64,000 bases of DNA from Isoetes taiwanensis (taxonomy: Eukaryota > Streptophyta > Lycopodiopsida > Isoetales > Isoetaceae), in the NCBI GenBank assembly GCA_021234155.1, contig JAJEKV010000033.1, positions 10,614,163 through 10,678,162 of the forward strand, in the 5' to 3' direction. A program made the position numbers and the translations under genes. The notes beneath the pieces are model-generated. The model made no database searches. It saw only the letters and a program-made list of their open reading frames with translations, and was not told the origin of the DNA. This document shows, piece by piece, positions 23,802 through 35,929 of the stretch (within the stretch, counting starts at the first letter, position 1; each line of letters opens with the position of its first letter).

Positions 23802-24256
23802 TGTTGGATTAGTAAAATATGTGGGGTTAAATAGTGCACCTCCCCGCCTGGGGACTTAAGACAAGGGATAGATGACATTTTATCGCCTAATGAGATAAAT
23901 CATCACATATTTAAAAGATTGAGCTTCCCCTTTGTTGGGTGGTCACCACTCACCACACTAACCACACTCACCACTATTGAGGTGGTATAGGAGACAATAT
24001 ACCGTATATGGAGTGATATACGCACATGCACGCGTGCAGGATATTTGCACGTATGCATTGTAGAGGCAGTATCATCACTGTGTTATCTGAGCAGAGAGAG
24101 GAACGGAGAGAGACGGTGTATTGAGAGAGAGTATTTTGCTTGATCTAGCTATGGAGATGATGAATCTTTATCTTGTGCATTGCCTTGATCGATAGATTGA
24201 GCTTGGATTGTTGGGTTTTCCATCCTTCTTGCAAGGTTAGAGTTCGTGCTCTAATA
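23802..24256 (+). repeat. Candidate 5' LTR
   Basis: A stretch of about 455 bp starts tgttggatt and ends gctctaata just before a primer-binding-site-like word. No second LTR copy exists in the window, so the boundaries rest only on the terminal TG and on the site that follows. Confidence 0.45.
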
Positions 24257-24258
24257 AT

Positions 24259-24274
24259 TTGGCGACCACGGTGG
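24259..24274 (+). promoter_or_regulatory. Candidate primer-binding site
   Basis: ttggcgaccacggtgg follows the candidate LTR within three bases and resembles TGGCG-starting primer sites of other plant gypsy elements. I cannot assign the tRNA with certainty. Confidence 0.45.
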
Positions 24275-24737
24275 CTCGATTGCACCATTGATTGGCAAGA
24301 ATTTCCATTGAAAAGGAGTTGTTACCATTGGTATTGGTGATCGCCGATAAAGAATGACACCATTGAGAAAGGAGCAATTTCTTGGGTGAAGGGGATTTTG
24401 CCGTAATTGATTTGTGGGGTACAATTTGACAAAGGGAGCATAGTTTTATGCCCAAGAGAAGTAAGAAGGATATACCACCAAGCTCCATCGTAACAAGAAG
24501 GGGACCGATGACTCAATCTTTGGACTCAAAATTGCATCAAGATTCAATTTCGTTTTAGATTTGGGAGCAGATCTGGGGTCTAATTTCCAGATCCAGGAGG
24601 TTTTGATTCCATTTACCGATCTAGAAGGTAATCCAATTTCGTTTTTCAAATTGAAGGGATATTCAATTTTGTTTTTCAAATTGAAGGGATATTCAATTTT
24701 GTTTTTCCAATTTCAAGAAACCCAAGAAGAGGTAGAG

Positions 24738-26280
24738 ATGGATGTATTACCACCTATGGTATGGGGTTTTCAGACAATGGGGATTCCAAAGTTTGATGAT
24801 CTAGTGGATCAGGATCCTTTGAAGCATATTGTGAAGTTTGAGAGGTATTGCCAAAGAATGTAAGATTTACATTTTGCTGATTACTTGCTTTGGTTTTCAT
24901 AGTTCTTTGCAAGATTCAGATTGGAGGAATGGGCACAAACTCAGTCAGATACCATGACATATCAGGAATTAAAGGAAGCTTTCATTGCTAATTATCAAGA
25001 AGTTCATGGTAAGGATAAGACTATGGGAAGGTGGACCAATTTCACACAAAAGGAAGATGAATCATTAGAGAGTATAATCAGAGGTATATTGCGTTTCTCA
25101 AAGCCATGGTTCATTGGAAGATTGCAAGGAGTGATGAAATGGATATCCAATGGTATGTGAAGGGGCTGAAACGAGCTATTGCTCATAAGGTGAAGGCTAA
25201 ACAGCCTACAACATTGCTAGAGGCACAAAATATGCTCTCAAGGCTGAAGATAAGTTGGGATACATTCATGAAGTTGCTGCTCAGAGCATATAAAGCAGAG
25301 GATATTGCAGCCAAGATTTCTAAGCTTACAATTGGTGAGAAGCCAAGGGAGGTGCAGTTTATTACTTGTGAGTATTGTGGGTCTATTGGACATTCTGATA
25401 CTACATGTAGACTGCTGAAATTCTGCTCAAAATGCCAAATAAAGGGCCATAATGATCAAGAATGTAGGGAGAAGAGATTCTTTGAGAGGGCCAATCCGGT
25501 ATTTGCTGTTATGCAACAAGCACCACCTATTCCTATTCAACCAATGCAGGCAGCACCTATCATACCACAAGTTCCAATGATGCCACAAGCTCCAATTGCC
25601 CAACAAGCTCCAATGAGTTCCACACAATGGTGCAGCCAAAACAGGGATGGTATCCAAGTAAGGCTCATTTATATTGCAAGTTATGTGATAAATTCAAGCA
25701 TGATGAGAGTACTTGTTGGAAAATCCATGGGAAACCAGAATGGGCAACCAACAAGTATCCACCAAGGCAACAAGTGTTTGAATTAGTACCTCTTCCTAAT
25801 AATGATGTTCTCATTCAAGATGCAAAGTATATTGATAATCCTCAAGTTAATGCTCTTATTGAGGAGCTTAAGAAGCAAGAGAAGGCAAAATCAGTAGTAA
25901 ATTGTAGATTTGTTGAGGTGGAGAATGATCCAATTCTGCAAGAAGAAGAGATTGGAGAAGTAGAACCAAGAGTAGTGCCAATTGTGGAGAAGACTAAGAC
26001 CTCGTTTCCAAAGGCTTTGAAGGAACAAGCTTTGAAGGTGTCAACACCTAAGAAGGTGCAATTCAATGTGCTGCCCACAGAACAATTTCAGTCTATAGAA
26101 GAAAATCAGCCCATAGTGATGCCTCCTATGGTGGATGAGGAAATTCAAAATGAAGATGATGTGATCAGCCAAGTTTTGGCCACTAAAGTTACACTTACTC
26201 TTGAGCAATTGATGCATTATTCTCCAAATTTGTTGCAAGAGTTAGGGGGAAGAACAAAATCAGAAATTTCAGTCCGATAA
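24738..26280 (+). pseudogene. gag of the truncated Ty3/gypsy element
   Basis: Starting at 24738 the product has the plant gypsy gag opening 'IPKFDDLVDQDPLKHIVKFE'. It continues in shifted frames through 'LEEWAQTQSDTMTYQELKEA' and the 25106-25786 frame. Two zinc-knuckle-like Cys clusters follow: 'CEYCGSIGHSDTTC' (CX2CX4HX4C) and 'CSKCQIKGHNDQEC'. A Pro/Gln/Met-rich linker at about 25500-25620 and a third Cys/His cluster at about 25675-25720 come next, then an acidic Glu/Val-rich tail to 26280. Frameshifts or stops at about 24860, 24905, 25150 and 25650 break it. Gag forms the particle and binds RNA. Confidence 0.8.
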
Positions 26281-26310
26281 ATCATCTCAAATGATACCAA
26301 TAAGAGCAGA

Positions 26311-27054
26311 ATGGAGCCACCAGCCCGACAATCCAAGGTTCCAGGGCCATTTCTTTGTGATGTGAGTATTAATGGATATTTAATCAAAGACGCCAACACA
26401 GATACCGACAATGGAGTGAATGTAATGCCTTACCATATAATGCTTCAAGTTGGATTGAAAATGATGGAACCGACAACTATGATGCTCAAAGCATTCAATC
26501 AAATGAAGGTGCAGCCTATGGGAGTCATAAGAAATGTCTTATGCAAGGTTTATGAGGTGGAAGCAATCTTGGATTTCATGGTTTTGAAATTTCCAGAGAG
26601 TGTGCATGCTGAAACTTATACTTTGTTGTTGAGTCGTACATGGTTAGATGCCGTACAAGTTGAGACTTCATGGAGGAAGCGCGAAATGAACATCTTTCAA
26701 GGGGAATACAAGGTTACTATAGATCATCCTCTGAAATCAAGCATGGATGGGACAAACAGAAATCAGGTAAATCTAATCACATCTCACATGGTTGAAGAGT
26801 ATGAGCATGTTCTTTTAAGTGAAAATGATAAGTTTGAGCATTGTCATAAGAAAGAAAGTGATAGATGCTTGAGTAGCCCTGAGTTTGAGACTTTTCACAC
26901 ATATGAAACATTTTTGGATGATGACGAACCATTATTATGTGAGCTAGAAGTGGAAAGTATTGATATTTTAGCATTTGACCACTTTGGAGATACGTTATAT
27001 GCTTTTGAATTTGGTGACCGTCATGACAACAGTCCTCTTTATGAGACTTTCTGA
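26311..27054 (+). pseudogene. Retropepsin-like protease region
   Basis: The 247-codon frame has the layout of a plant gypsy protease: 'VSINGYLIKDANTDTDNGVN' where family members have an active-site DTG or DSG, and later 'LLLSRTWLDAV' in place of the usual LLGRPWL block. Here the Gly after the catalytic Asp-Thr is Asp, which should kill activity. The C-terminal acidic portion after about residue 150 is unassigned. The frame ends at 27054, near the point where retrotransposon sequence stops. Confidence 0.7.
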
Positions 27055-27229
27055 TTTGGGACATGTATACCAGCTGAGCAAGAACTTTACATGCCTCAAA
27101 TGGAGAAATTTACTTGCTTTGATGGTTGATTTTGATTGCATCCAAGTCTTCCGAGTAGCCATCCATTATGCAAAGTGCGTGCTTGCTGAAAGAATTCCAA
27201 TAAACAGATCGACTCAATGTTTCGGATTC

Positions 27230-28604
27230 CTCTATAAGCTGCTATGGAGTGAACTTTGGATGAGAATATGGCAATGATGTGGCCACAATCAATATCTCCA
27301 GAAATAGTAAAGCCTGTAGCCTCTTCTAAAATAAAGCCCTGCATCAATTTTATGAGCCAATTGTGACAATGATAATTTAATACATAGACCGCTCAAGATT
27401 CTTGAATTATGCATGACTAACAATTACTTACTGTTCTATATGGAAGCAACATGCTTTCCATCAGCACTAATGTGTTAGCCTTCCCATCCTGCCCTGATAG
27501 TAAGGACAAACAATTGCTCTTCCACAAACGGACAGGTCCACTCCACTACACGCTTGATTTTGCAGAATGTCTAATTAACTTGTTCCACCATGTTGACTTA
27601 GAATCCTCTCATGTATCATTGTCATTTTGAATCCACCTTTGGCATTTTGATAGTCCATCAACTGAAAGACACAAGGAAAAGTAAATAACTACAATATAGA
27701 AGCAACCTATTTGATGATAATATGCACTTTAGTGAGTAAACATAAATCCTACATATTTTAAAAGCCAAAACAATTAAAGTGCCTGGATCCTCATCATCTG
27801 GAGATACCCAGCCTTCTGGCGTTACAGTAATCCCCCATTGGCCACGATAGCGGTATTCAATTCGATGCAAGAATGTGCCTTCCACTCCAGTCCCCTTTCA
27901 ACCTTGGATTAGCATGTAGTATGCGTGGTGGATCCTCGCCATCCACCATCTTTAATCCTTGTAGCTCTAATATAAATTGAGAGACTATGACATTTTTCAC
28001 ATCGTCTACTACTGTTGCAATGTTAGGCCTGGGTTTTATGTGCCCCTTTTTAGGTTTGGCAATGACAGTAATAGATGAACCTGACATGAGACCACAAGGG
28101 AGCGTCATGATATTTCCTGCATTTTTAAGATCTTCCCCTAACAAAAGCAACATCTTGGGGCAATTCCCTACAATCCGCCTGGCCCTGCTATTGTTTCTTC
28201 CATTTCCTTCCAAACAACAACACCACTTTGCCCATGCCCCGCGTAAAGAATAAATCAAGATCGGACAATGGACTTTATGTGTTTTACGTGTCTTTGAGTG
28301 TTCTTCCTTCTCGCTTAGTTTTCTTTATTCTTCTTTTATTGCAGAGCTTTGCTCTCGTTTTGCATCAATCTCAGGACCTACTTGACTTACCCGTGGAATA
28401 ACAAACCTTCTATGTTGGTTAGCGGCTTCTAATAGCATCTACATTTCCAGCCTCAATCACTTCAAGGACTGGGTGCGAATAGGGAATAACAGCCTTCTCC
28501 TTCCAGAATCCAATCCATAAAATAACAGCACAACAGCTCCAGTAAAGGATCCTATGACTATAAGCAAACTGCTTCGACTCCTCCAAAGACCTTCGAGTAT
28601 CCAC
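27230..28604 (-). pseudogene. Hydroxyproline O-galactosyltransferase (GALT/GT31) pseudogene, truncated
   Basis: Minus-strand blocks in order match plant GALT enzymes, Golgi enzymes that add galactose to hydroxyproline on arabinogalactan proteins. They are: an N-terminal membrane anchor (28604-28418, 'ILYWSCCAVILWIGFW'); a linker block with 'LPCGLMSGSSITVIAKP'; the hallmark 'SQFILELQGLKMVDGEDPPR' at about 27900-28000; a galectin-domain block with 'QWGITVTPEGW'; then 'CPFVEEQLFVLTIRAG' at about 27480-27560; and 'LEEATGFTISGDIDCGH' at about 27270-27330. The catalytic GT31 domain should follow but is absent. Sequence switches to an oppositely oriented Ty3/gypsy fragment at about 27060-27200. Stops and frame changes between blocks confirm a dead copy. 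Confidence 0.85.
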
Positions 28605-29479
28605 GATACTTGGATTTCGATATGTTCAGATTGGTATCAAATAACTGATTATCTCTGGCAACATTACAAAGTTTCAGACTCAAAGGAAGAATACCTTATT
28701 CAAGATTCGTGCCTTCCCTACAGATCGGCTTACAGTTCGAGCCCAATTAATGGTCCCTCTGAAGTTGGAACCCAACGGAAAACTGGAGACACCAAAACTG
28801 AAGCCCTGGCCGGTCCAAAGCGGCCCATTTGGTGTTGCTTTGGTCTACTTACCTAGCGATCTAAGAGCTGGCTTGTCTACAAGGTGCAAAGCAGCTTACC
28901 CGAAATCCATCCTTGGAGCAGACATCAGTGGATGACAGGCAGGCTTGGAGCTTCAAAGATCTGTCGGCCGCATCCCCACCCTCCGCCAAGCTCATATGGA
29001 ATCCATGCCGTCTAATGGTAATCAGGGGTCCCTCAAATCCCAAAAGTCCACAACCGTGGACAAGGAATATGCTACAAGATTCTTAAATCGTGGCCCTCTA
29101 TGTGTCTTGCCCCATACTCCTCAAGGGTTGCCCTACGGGCAACAAAAAAACTCAAGGTCAAATCTTCATGGGAATATATTGTTTGTACGCCTGGCCAAAA
29201 GAAAACTCAAGGTTTTGAGCCCATGGGAATACTCATCCGCCATCCCTAGGGTTTGCCCTGCGAGCAACGCAAGAATAGAAGCGCGGTGTCTCAAAATCAT
29301 GCAAAATCATCCATTTAAAAAACCTAGAATGAACCCATGGCATTCAGAGCAAAAAGCTGGCGACAGTGCAGTATGGAGATGCAGTGTCCGGCGAAAAGGA
29401 AATTGGAGCGCCTCAACAAGGTAGAGTGCAACTTGCTTATCCAAAGGTAGAGTGCAAGCACTGGAAAGATGCAATTATG
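28605..29479. other. Spacer, no gene recognised
   Basis: Short open frames exist on both strands (for example 28945-29424 plus) but have no domain. Two loosely similar blocks near 29110-29170 and 29200-29270 share 'aaaactcaagg' and 'catgggaata' and look like an old local duplication. Confidence 0.35.
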
Positions 29480-30117
29480 TGTTCAGATCGTCTCCAAATT
29501 CGGCGTAGTCTGTGGGATTTATTTCGTCCTATCACTTCACATCAAAAGTTAGTTTTTGATAGATTTCTGAATGTGAGGCTTGGATATACTGAGAAAATAG
29601 AATGTTTTGATCAAGACATGGTTTGCATAAGCCAGTTGGGGGGATCGGTTGGGAATGCAAAAAATTGGATATATATTCCCCTCCTCCCAAGTCATTTCTT
29701 CCTAAGTTTAGGTATTTTTGTGCAAATACCTCAACATCACCACCTTCTTTTAGAATAGTAGCTGTTTTGTTCAAAGAATGGATGGATTGGCGAAGACAGT
29801 CTATGTTCCATACTCAAATTTATGATTCAAAAATGTATACCTGGAGGAATGAGAACACCATTTCCTTAGACGGTCCCTTCCAAGATAAACTTGAGAGTTC
29901 TTTGGTAACGCAGAAAAGGATAGTAAGTTATGATTTTGAACAAGGTAGATGGAGTGTGAAAAGTTATATGTCACCACTAAACGCAAATGAAAAAGAACAA
30001 GTTATTTTTTCCAAGGAGGGGCCTATATTAGTATCTTATTTGTGGCCCTGTCAGAGAAGACAGCTTGGCTTAATTACGACATGGAAAAAAATTGTTGGAA
30101 GCTTGGAGGAGTAATGA
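29480..30117 (+). pseudogene. F-box-associated domain relic
   Basis: The frames at 29366-29758 and 29623-30114 overlap and together read like the C-terminal part of a plant F-box protein. They show 'RRSLWDLFRP' near the end of an F-box, then 'PSFRIVAVLF', 'FHTQIYDSKMYTWRNEN' and 'KRIVSYDFEQGRWSV', which is the beta-propeller wording of F-box-associated domains. Such proteins select substrates for SCF ubiquitin ligases. The frame must change at about 29640-29760, and no clear F-box start or complete propeller is present, so I treat it as a decayed fragment. Confidence 0.6.
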
Positions 30118-30645
30118 AACGCTCAAGTTACATGAAAAGAAAAGTCTCTCCCAGCAGCTTAATTACATTTAAATGGTTGCTGTGACTGTGACTAGCTAGT
30201 GTTATTGTAAACACTAGATTTCTAATTTATTAAATGATTGTAGTTGGAATATGGTTGTAAACATTCAACAATCTATTCATTGACAGTTGTAACGATCCTA
30301 GAATGTCCAAAACGTGCAGTTGCAGCTTATCCAAGAAAAAAAGTCAGAATACTTGGAGTATGTTACTGCTATTAGCTAAGTAATATTAAATCCATCTTTC
30401 AATAACTTTTTTTATATATAGATATACTGTACAACCTTGTAGCAACTATTTCACATAGGTCACATAGCTTACACCAGATTTGACATTGTCTTGTGGTGCA
30501 GTTCTGGGGCTGTTCGTGCCTCTAAAACATTTGTCAGTTAATCTGAAGTATAATTGCTATTGTGGTCTTGATCGTGTGTATGGCAATATAGCATTGGTAT
30601 AGGTATCTGTATCTTGTTCATATGCGTGGAGGTTTGTTTTTTTGT

Positions 30646-33577
30646 TTAGAGATCGAAACTAACTGAATGATAGTGAAAAGCAATTGTTCGCAATCTTAAG
30701 TTCATTGAATTGTGTAGTCTGCATTGAGATGCCACTGCTGTCTGAATACTTGTTGGTCCACAAACTAACACTCCAACATTTGAGCCTGAGAATTGTTTTG
30801 TAAGGCCTTCAAAAATATCTACAAGAAGGAAACAATAGATTAATCACCACTAAAGAGATATATGAATCAAGAAATTACCCTGCCACTTACTTTTGAAATC
30901 AGGCCTGGCACCATAGGAAATGCAATCTGGTTTCACAAGTCCATCATCTAAAAGTTTTCCTGCTGTTCCTGATAATGTTTGTGCATCAACTTCATTTCTA
31001 GATGATCTTTTTCCAGGATTTCCTATCCAACTCCAGAATATGGTCACAGCACCTCCACACAAAATTATGGCAAGCATGGCTACCAGGACAAGCAAAGTTG
31101 ATCTAAGCCACCATGCCATGACAAAATACGTGCCATGATCTATAGGCTCTATGTAATAGATGGATGTTAAACGCCAGAATATGGCAAAGCCTAGTATACA
31201 TGCAGCAGTGTAAAGACCCATCCACATGTTGCTGCTTGTACCAACCAAGGTTGAAATGGGCTTCTGGGATGCTATATTATCTGAGAAAGGTTCCTGCTTG
31301 AGAGAATTTTCCAGGTCCTTGTCTCCGGCAATTTCCGGGTCTAATCCAGATTCTCTTGTAACATAAACTCGAATGTCAAGATTCAGTTTCGAGTCAAAAT
31401 TCTTGCATATGGTGGATGGAGAGACTATCTCTATTATGTTCAACTCTTTGCTCGTTTTCACAGCCCAGATCAAAATAACATGCTCAGGAAGGTTCTTGTG
31501 ACCCAAGTTATGGCGATGAAGAATATCTTTAATGAGTGCAACAAATGGTGCAACACCAATGCCCCCAGCCACCAGTACCAGAACCTTGTATCTAAATTAG
31601 AATGAGAAAAGTTAGACAGAATTGTGAGGCAGATAATGCCACATGTTACATACTTGAGAAAATAGTCCGATTCATGCCCGTATGGACCTTCAACAAAAAC
31701 TTTGCCCCATAATGGACATCTAACATCAGCTCGAGGCTCTGAAGTACGTATAATATCACTTAATTGGTGAGTCCATGACCCCAATGGCTTGATCAGGAAA
31801 CTAATGCTGTTTTGAGAATCCAGAGGACTGGATGAGACACTGAATGGGTGCCATTGTAGCCAAGATATAGTACGAATATTCAGAAATACAAAACTTAGAG
31901 AATTGTAGGAGAGATCTGCAAAATAGAAGCAGCAAGTTTAGCTGTTGATCGATTATACTTCAAAAGATAGAAATTAACATTGTAACTAAGCATTGAATAT
32001 TGTGGTTGGATGCGAAATAGATTCAAAGGATGTACCTGGTGTTTTAGGAAGCACAAGCTCTATTGTGCCACAAGGAAGCACCCTCGAAGACAGAACACTT
32101 GCTGCTCGCCGAGATTGAAGAAATCTTAAAAAGCGGTCCATAGCAAAGAGAAAAATTCCAGAGAAGCAAAGGCCAAAGACAAAGTCGCCAACATGCAAGG
32201 CCATGAAGACAACAAACACCAGATACAGCTGATGTGTGTAAAAGAACATTTCAAACCAATTTTGACGAACTAAACCAAATGAAGTCACCCAAATGGCAAG
32301 CCCAGCAAGCAGGGCAATCACTCCTGGCAGGTTAGCAATTCCGATCTTCTGCCATGAAAGTAACTATAATAGAGATGCAAACTTTGGTTATTTATCATGT
32401 TGGTTAAATGTCAAATGCCTACACTTTAAAAAGGATATTGGAAAGAGATCTACATGTTACTGCACAAAAGTTAAAGACAAGTTCTCACTTCATTAAGAAG
32501 GTGGCCCTCTGAAGTCCACAGTGTTATATAAGATAGTCCATGAAGTGTAAATAATGCCATGGTGAGATGCCCAAGCCAAACATGATATTTGACAGCATGT
32601 TCGAAAGGAATATCAATTAACCGTAGAAGAACAGATCCTCGAGCTACTGGGAGGAAAAGAAGACTAACACACATGAGCCCAAGAGCTCCAAGACGAAGTC
32701 CAACCAAGTCTAATCCTAGTTGCCAGCTGTAGAATAAAATAAGTTAATGAAAAATGGTCGAGTAGGTATATGCTACTTAGAAATATTCCTTTGGACTAGA
32801 AATATACGGAAATATAATGCAGAAAAGTCTAATATATGCTACTCTTAGAGATTAGCTTCTTGCCTAGGAATGAGCTGAGCCTAAATTATATGGAAAACCA
32901 CTGGTTAAGAAGTTTTATAGACAAAACTTACATCTTCTCATGAGTATGATCTCCTTCTGCCTTTTCAGTCAAGCCTCTATATGCATAGTTCGCTATGGAC
33001 CAGAGAAGATATGCCAGAAACATTAAGACAAACAATAGCTCTCCTGCAGACACAACACCCATCCGACCATCCACAAAAACAGGATATGTCCATAGTGAGA
33101 CCCTTGGTCGACTGTAATTAAATGTCCTGGAGTGTCTTCCCAAAATAGTTAGAAGTTGCATTTGTTACTTAATCCTTAGATATTACAAGAAATAGCAACG
33201 CACCCTTTCTTAGGAGGAAGCTGGAGGTATATAAAAGCTAGAATTGATATTATAAAAATTGGCGCTGCAAAAAATAAGAGGATGCTCCCTGCAAAACGTG
33301 GTACACTGTAAAAACTTTCTTCCAGACAATCAAAAGGCACATTCATATGCAAAGCTGTGATGTGATCACAACCTCCGAAATCAAGACTCAATAAAGTGCC
33401 AAGACGGAATGCTACTCCGACGTATTGTGTGGGAAACAGAATCCAAGCAAGAACCCAAATGGCAAATGCAAGCCACATTGAGAATAGCAGCAGGGACCGA
33501 GCTGCATTTTTAAAAAATGAGCCTGATTCCTCCGGCAACAAGGGCTCTTCCAACTCAGTATGCTCACAATTGGCCAT
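30646..33577 (-). CDS. FRO: Ferric reductase oxidase (FRO family), seven exons
   Basis: Joining 33577-33204, 33135-32932, 32726-32489, 32348-32036, 31915-31654, 31591-30891 and 30818-30646 gives exactly 754 codons plus stop. Every intron is GT-AG. FRO enzymes pass electrons from NADPH through FAD and two haems across a membrane to reduce Fe(III) or Cu(II). Visible features are N-terminal transmembrane segments; haem His pairs at about 241/255 and 311/324; the FAD motif HPFSVSS near 399; the NADPH motif AGGIGVAPF near 472; two late membrane segments around 585-660; and the C-terminal CGPTS near 717 with the family ending HSVSFDL. Exon phases agree at every junction. Upstream DNA is satellite-like. 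Whether it acts at the plasma membrane or in a plastid cannot be read from sequence alone. Confidence 0.93.
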
Positions 33578-33889
33578 AGCAATTCGATTTGCTCCCTGCT
33601 ACAGATGAAATGCAGACCCAGCAAGGAGACAATCACTTCTTATGTGCCTCATAATTGTATGGTCGGGTGAGAAATGTAAGCTTATGATGCGGAAGAATCT
33701 GATCCTTTCAAAATGCTAAAGCAATCCTTTTCAGAATTATGGCCACGCAAATTCTGGTGGTTGACGGCGAGTGGAGTCCATTGGTGAAGAGAAGATACAT
33801 TTTACGTTTGTGGCTGTATAAATGGGGCCATTAATTCACTCTCACAACTGGGTGAAAATAGCTTTGCCCTTTGCCTCAGTTTTGATGAT

Positions 33890-34147
33890 TCCGTCGCGGT
33901 GAATACTCTCCCGTGGAATCACACTCTCCCACGGAATCACAGACCCTCTGGGAACGAGATCCGTTCCGGAGGTCCCATTTTTTGTACCTGACACCTTCGT
34001 TTTAATACCTTCCGGCGGAATCACAACCTTACGGTGAATACTCTCCCGTGGAATCACAGGCCCTCCGGGAACGAGATCCGTTCTGGAGGTCCCATTTTTC
34101 GTACCTGACACCTTCGTTTTAATACCTTCCGGCGGAATCACAACCTC
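33890..34147. repeat. Tandem repeat, about 125 bp x 2, upstream of FRO
   Basis: Two copies begin with gtgaatactctcccgtggaa at about 33899 and 34033. Both contain gggaacgagatccgtt and gtacctgacaccttcg. The first copy has an extra 18-bp insertion that repeats the ggaatcaca word. The minus-strand frame across it therefore encodes a repetitive peptide, which I regard as incidental. The array sits about 300 bp upstream of the FRO start codon. Confidence 0.85.
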
Positions 34148-34263
34148 CAAATCCCGCCGGACGGAATCACCACCATTTTATTCCACGCGACGGAATCACC
34201 ATCCATAATTGATTCCGCCTAGTGGAATATCCCAAGAAATAAATCAAATTTGTTACGTCATGT

Positions 34264-34584
34264 TCTTCGGGAGGTTTGCAGCTGCTACGGCTATGGCGGA
34301 AGTAAGGAGGGCTTGCTCCATCCATAGATGGCGTTAGAACAGGCTGGGGTTGAAGAAATGCGTTGGGCCAGAGGTAAAAGACCCTGAACTTGGGGAATCG
34401 CCTGGAAACGGTGCTTGGGGGAGCACATACAACGGCAATAAACATATTTGGCCACCATTTTTTCAGTTGTTTTCCAGGCAGAAGGCGCCAAGCTATCTTC
34501 GGGAGGCTTTGCAACTGCTGCGGCTATGGCGGAAGTAGGGAGGGCTTCCTCTATCCATAGATGGCGTTAGAACAGGATGGGGTT
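34264..34584. repeat. Direct repeat pair of about 88 bp
   Basis: 34264-34350 and 34496-34584 match closely, sharing tcttcgggagg, ggctatggcggaagta and atccatagatggcgttagaa. About 145 bp separate the copies. No coding function is evident. Confidence 0.85.
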
Positions 34585-35438
34585 AGAACAGGTCTGTTTT
34601 CTGGGGTTAGAACAGGCTGGCTGCAACGCAAAATCTGCTTTGCCCTTCAATTCCTTTGTTTTACCTTTCTCTGGAGCCATTTTCTCAGTCTTAAGTGCTT
34701 TTCTGGTCTGCGTTGAATGATTCCTAACACTTAGAATCTGTATTAGTTTCCAGGCACAACTTTTTCACGGGGATGATACCGCTTGAATATGCACTAAAAG
34801 CTACAGCGTCCATCACCGGAGTTTTGCAGCAGCCCTTACCCAGGCTTTATTTGAACGGAAATTCCTTGGAGGGCGAACTTCTGGCGCCATTCCTTGGGCT
34901 TTTTCCCGGACAGCTGGCCGCTAGTTTTGTAAATAATTGCCTGCAGAGATGTCCAGTTAGCTTTTTCTGTGCTGGAGGTCAGATTTGGCTGCCAGATTTG
35001 CAACTTCTCCTTATATCGGGGTTTATCTCATGCTTGCAGCAGGGCAGTTTTCTCTACTCATATTGGACTCAAAGGACAGGCCTCGCATGCAAAGGGCATT
35101 GTCGATATTGGCAAGGTGTTCAAATCCCCAACCAGAAAAATTCTGGGTAGTTCAGCTCATAACAATGGACATGCACAAACAAATGGAGTAGCCGAGCTTT
35201 TTTTTTCCCACCATTGGTTTCGTAAGTATTAAACGTAGGCTTTGCTTAAACCATCCTCAACCAGTTTTTAGGGAATCGGGCATAAACTTCTGCTGGGATT
35301 GAACCATCTGCCAATTTTTCCTCCCTGCCTGCAGTTATTACAGATTCAAAGGTCTCCAGGTGATTCCTTCCCGAGGAATATAGTATGCGGTGATTCCACG
35401 AGAAAAATATTATCGTACGCAGTGATTCCATGGGGGAG
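34585..35438. other. Spacer with unassigned frame
   Basis: A plus-strand frame at 34773-35150 is open but matches nothing I recognise. No splice structure or RNA gene is supported. Confidence 0.35.
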
Positions 35439-35922
35439 AATATGTAGTAAAATAATAGGGGGTTCCAGGGGGATTTGATATGGATGTAAAAATAACAATT
35501 TTCTGAAACCATAGACCATATATCCCTAAAACAATCGAATAAGTTGTTATAAAAAAACATAGATTCAAGATAAAAAATAACCGCATTAGCTCACTGAGTA
35601 TATTTGTTAAAGTAATCTTAGTTAGAAAATTGAATTATTTTGGTAGAGGTTCGAGCTCCCCTATTTCATATTCTAAAATCTTAGGCAAAGTCGTAGGTTC
35701 GATATTCCCTAATCGCATTTCATATTTCAAAATCATAGGCGTCTCCAATCATAAATGACTATAAGCGAAACGAGAGTGTCCAGGGGCCCCAACATACGAT
35801 CTGGGCCGTAGGATTGATGAATCCGAACGACTATGGTAGTCAGAGTGCATCTCTTTTAGAATATGTAGCAAAATAACAGGGGGTTCCAGAGGGATTTAAT
35901 ATGGATGTAAAAATAATAATCT
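35439..35922. repeat. Direct repeat pair of about 65 bp
   Basis: Copies at 35439-35505 and 35857-35922 share gaatatgtag, gggggttcca and tatggatgtaaaaataa, about 90 percent alike by eye. Between them, at about 35583-35670, lies a tRNA-like A-box (ttagctcactgag) and B-box (ggttcgagctccc), possibly a SINE head. Confidence 0.7.
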
Positions 35923-35929
35923 CTAATGT

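Larger units (their letters stand above)
23802..27056 (+). mobile_element. Truncated Ty3/gypsy element (LTR, gag, protease)
   Basis: A plus-strand retrotransposon fragment has a candidate 5' LTR, a primer-binding-site-like sequence, gag with zinc knuckles, and a protease. It stops at about 27056, where the sequence becomes a galactosyltransferase pseudogene in the opposite orientation. Reverse transcriptase, integrase and a 3' LTR are missing. It differs from the chromovirus at 7-20 kb in strand, LTR and gag. Confidence 0.8.

Noticed and set aside
33842-34150. Open minus-strand frame encoding a repetitive peptide upstream of FRO
   Set aside because: The frame is open only because a repeat unit is duplicated. 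It has no promoter, splice or family evidence.
34773-35150. 125-codon plus-strand frame, checked as a possible integrase or LRR fragment
   Set aside because: Only a faint likeness around AHNNGHAQTNG; not enough to name a family.
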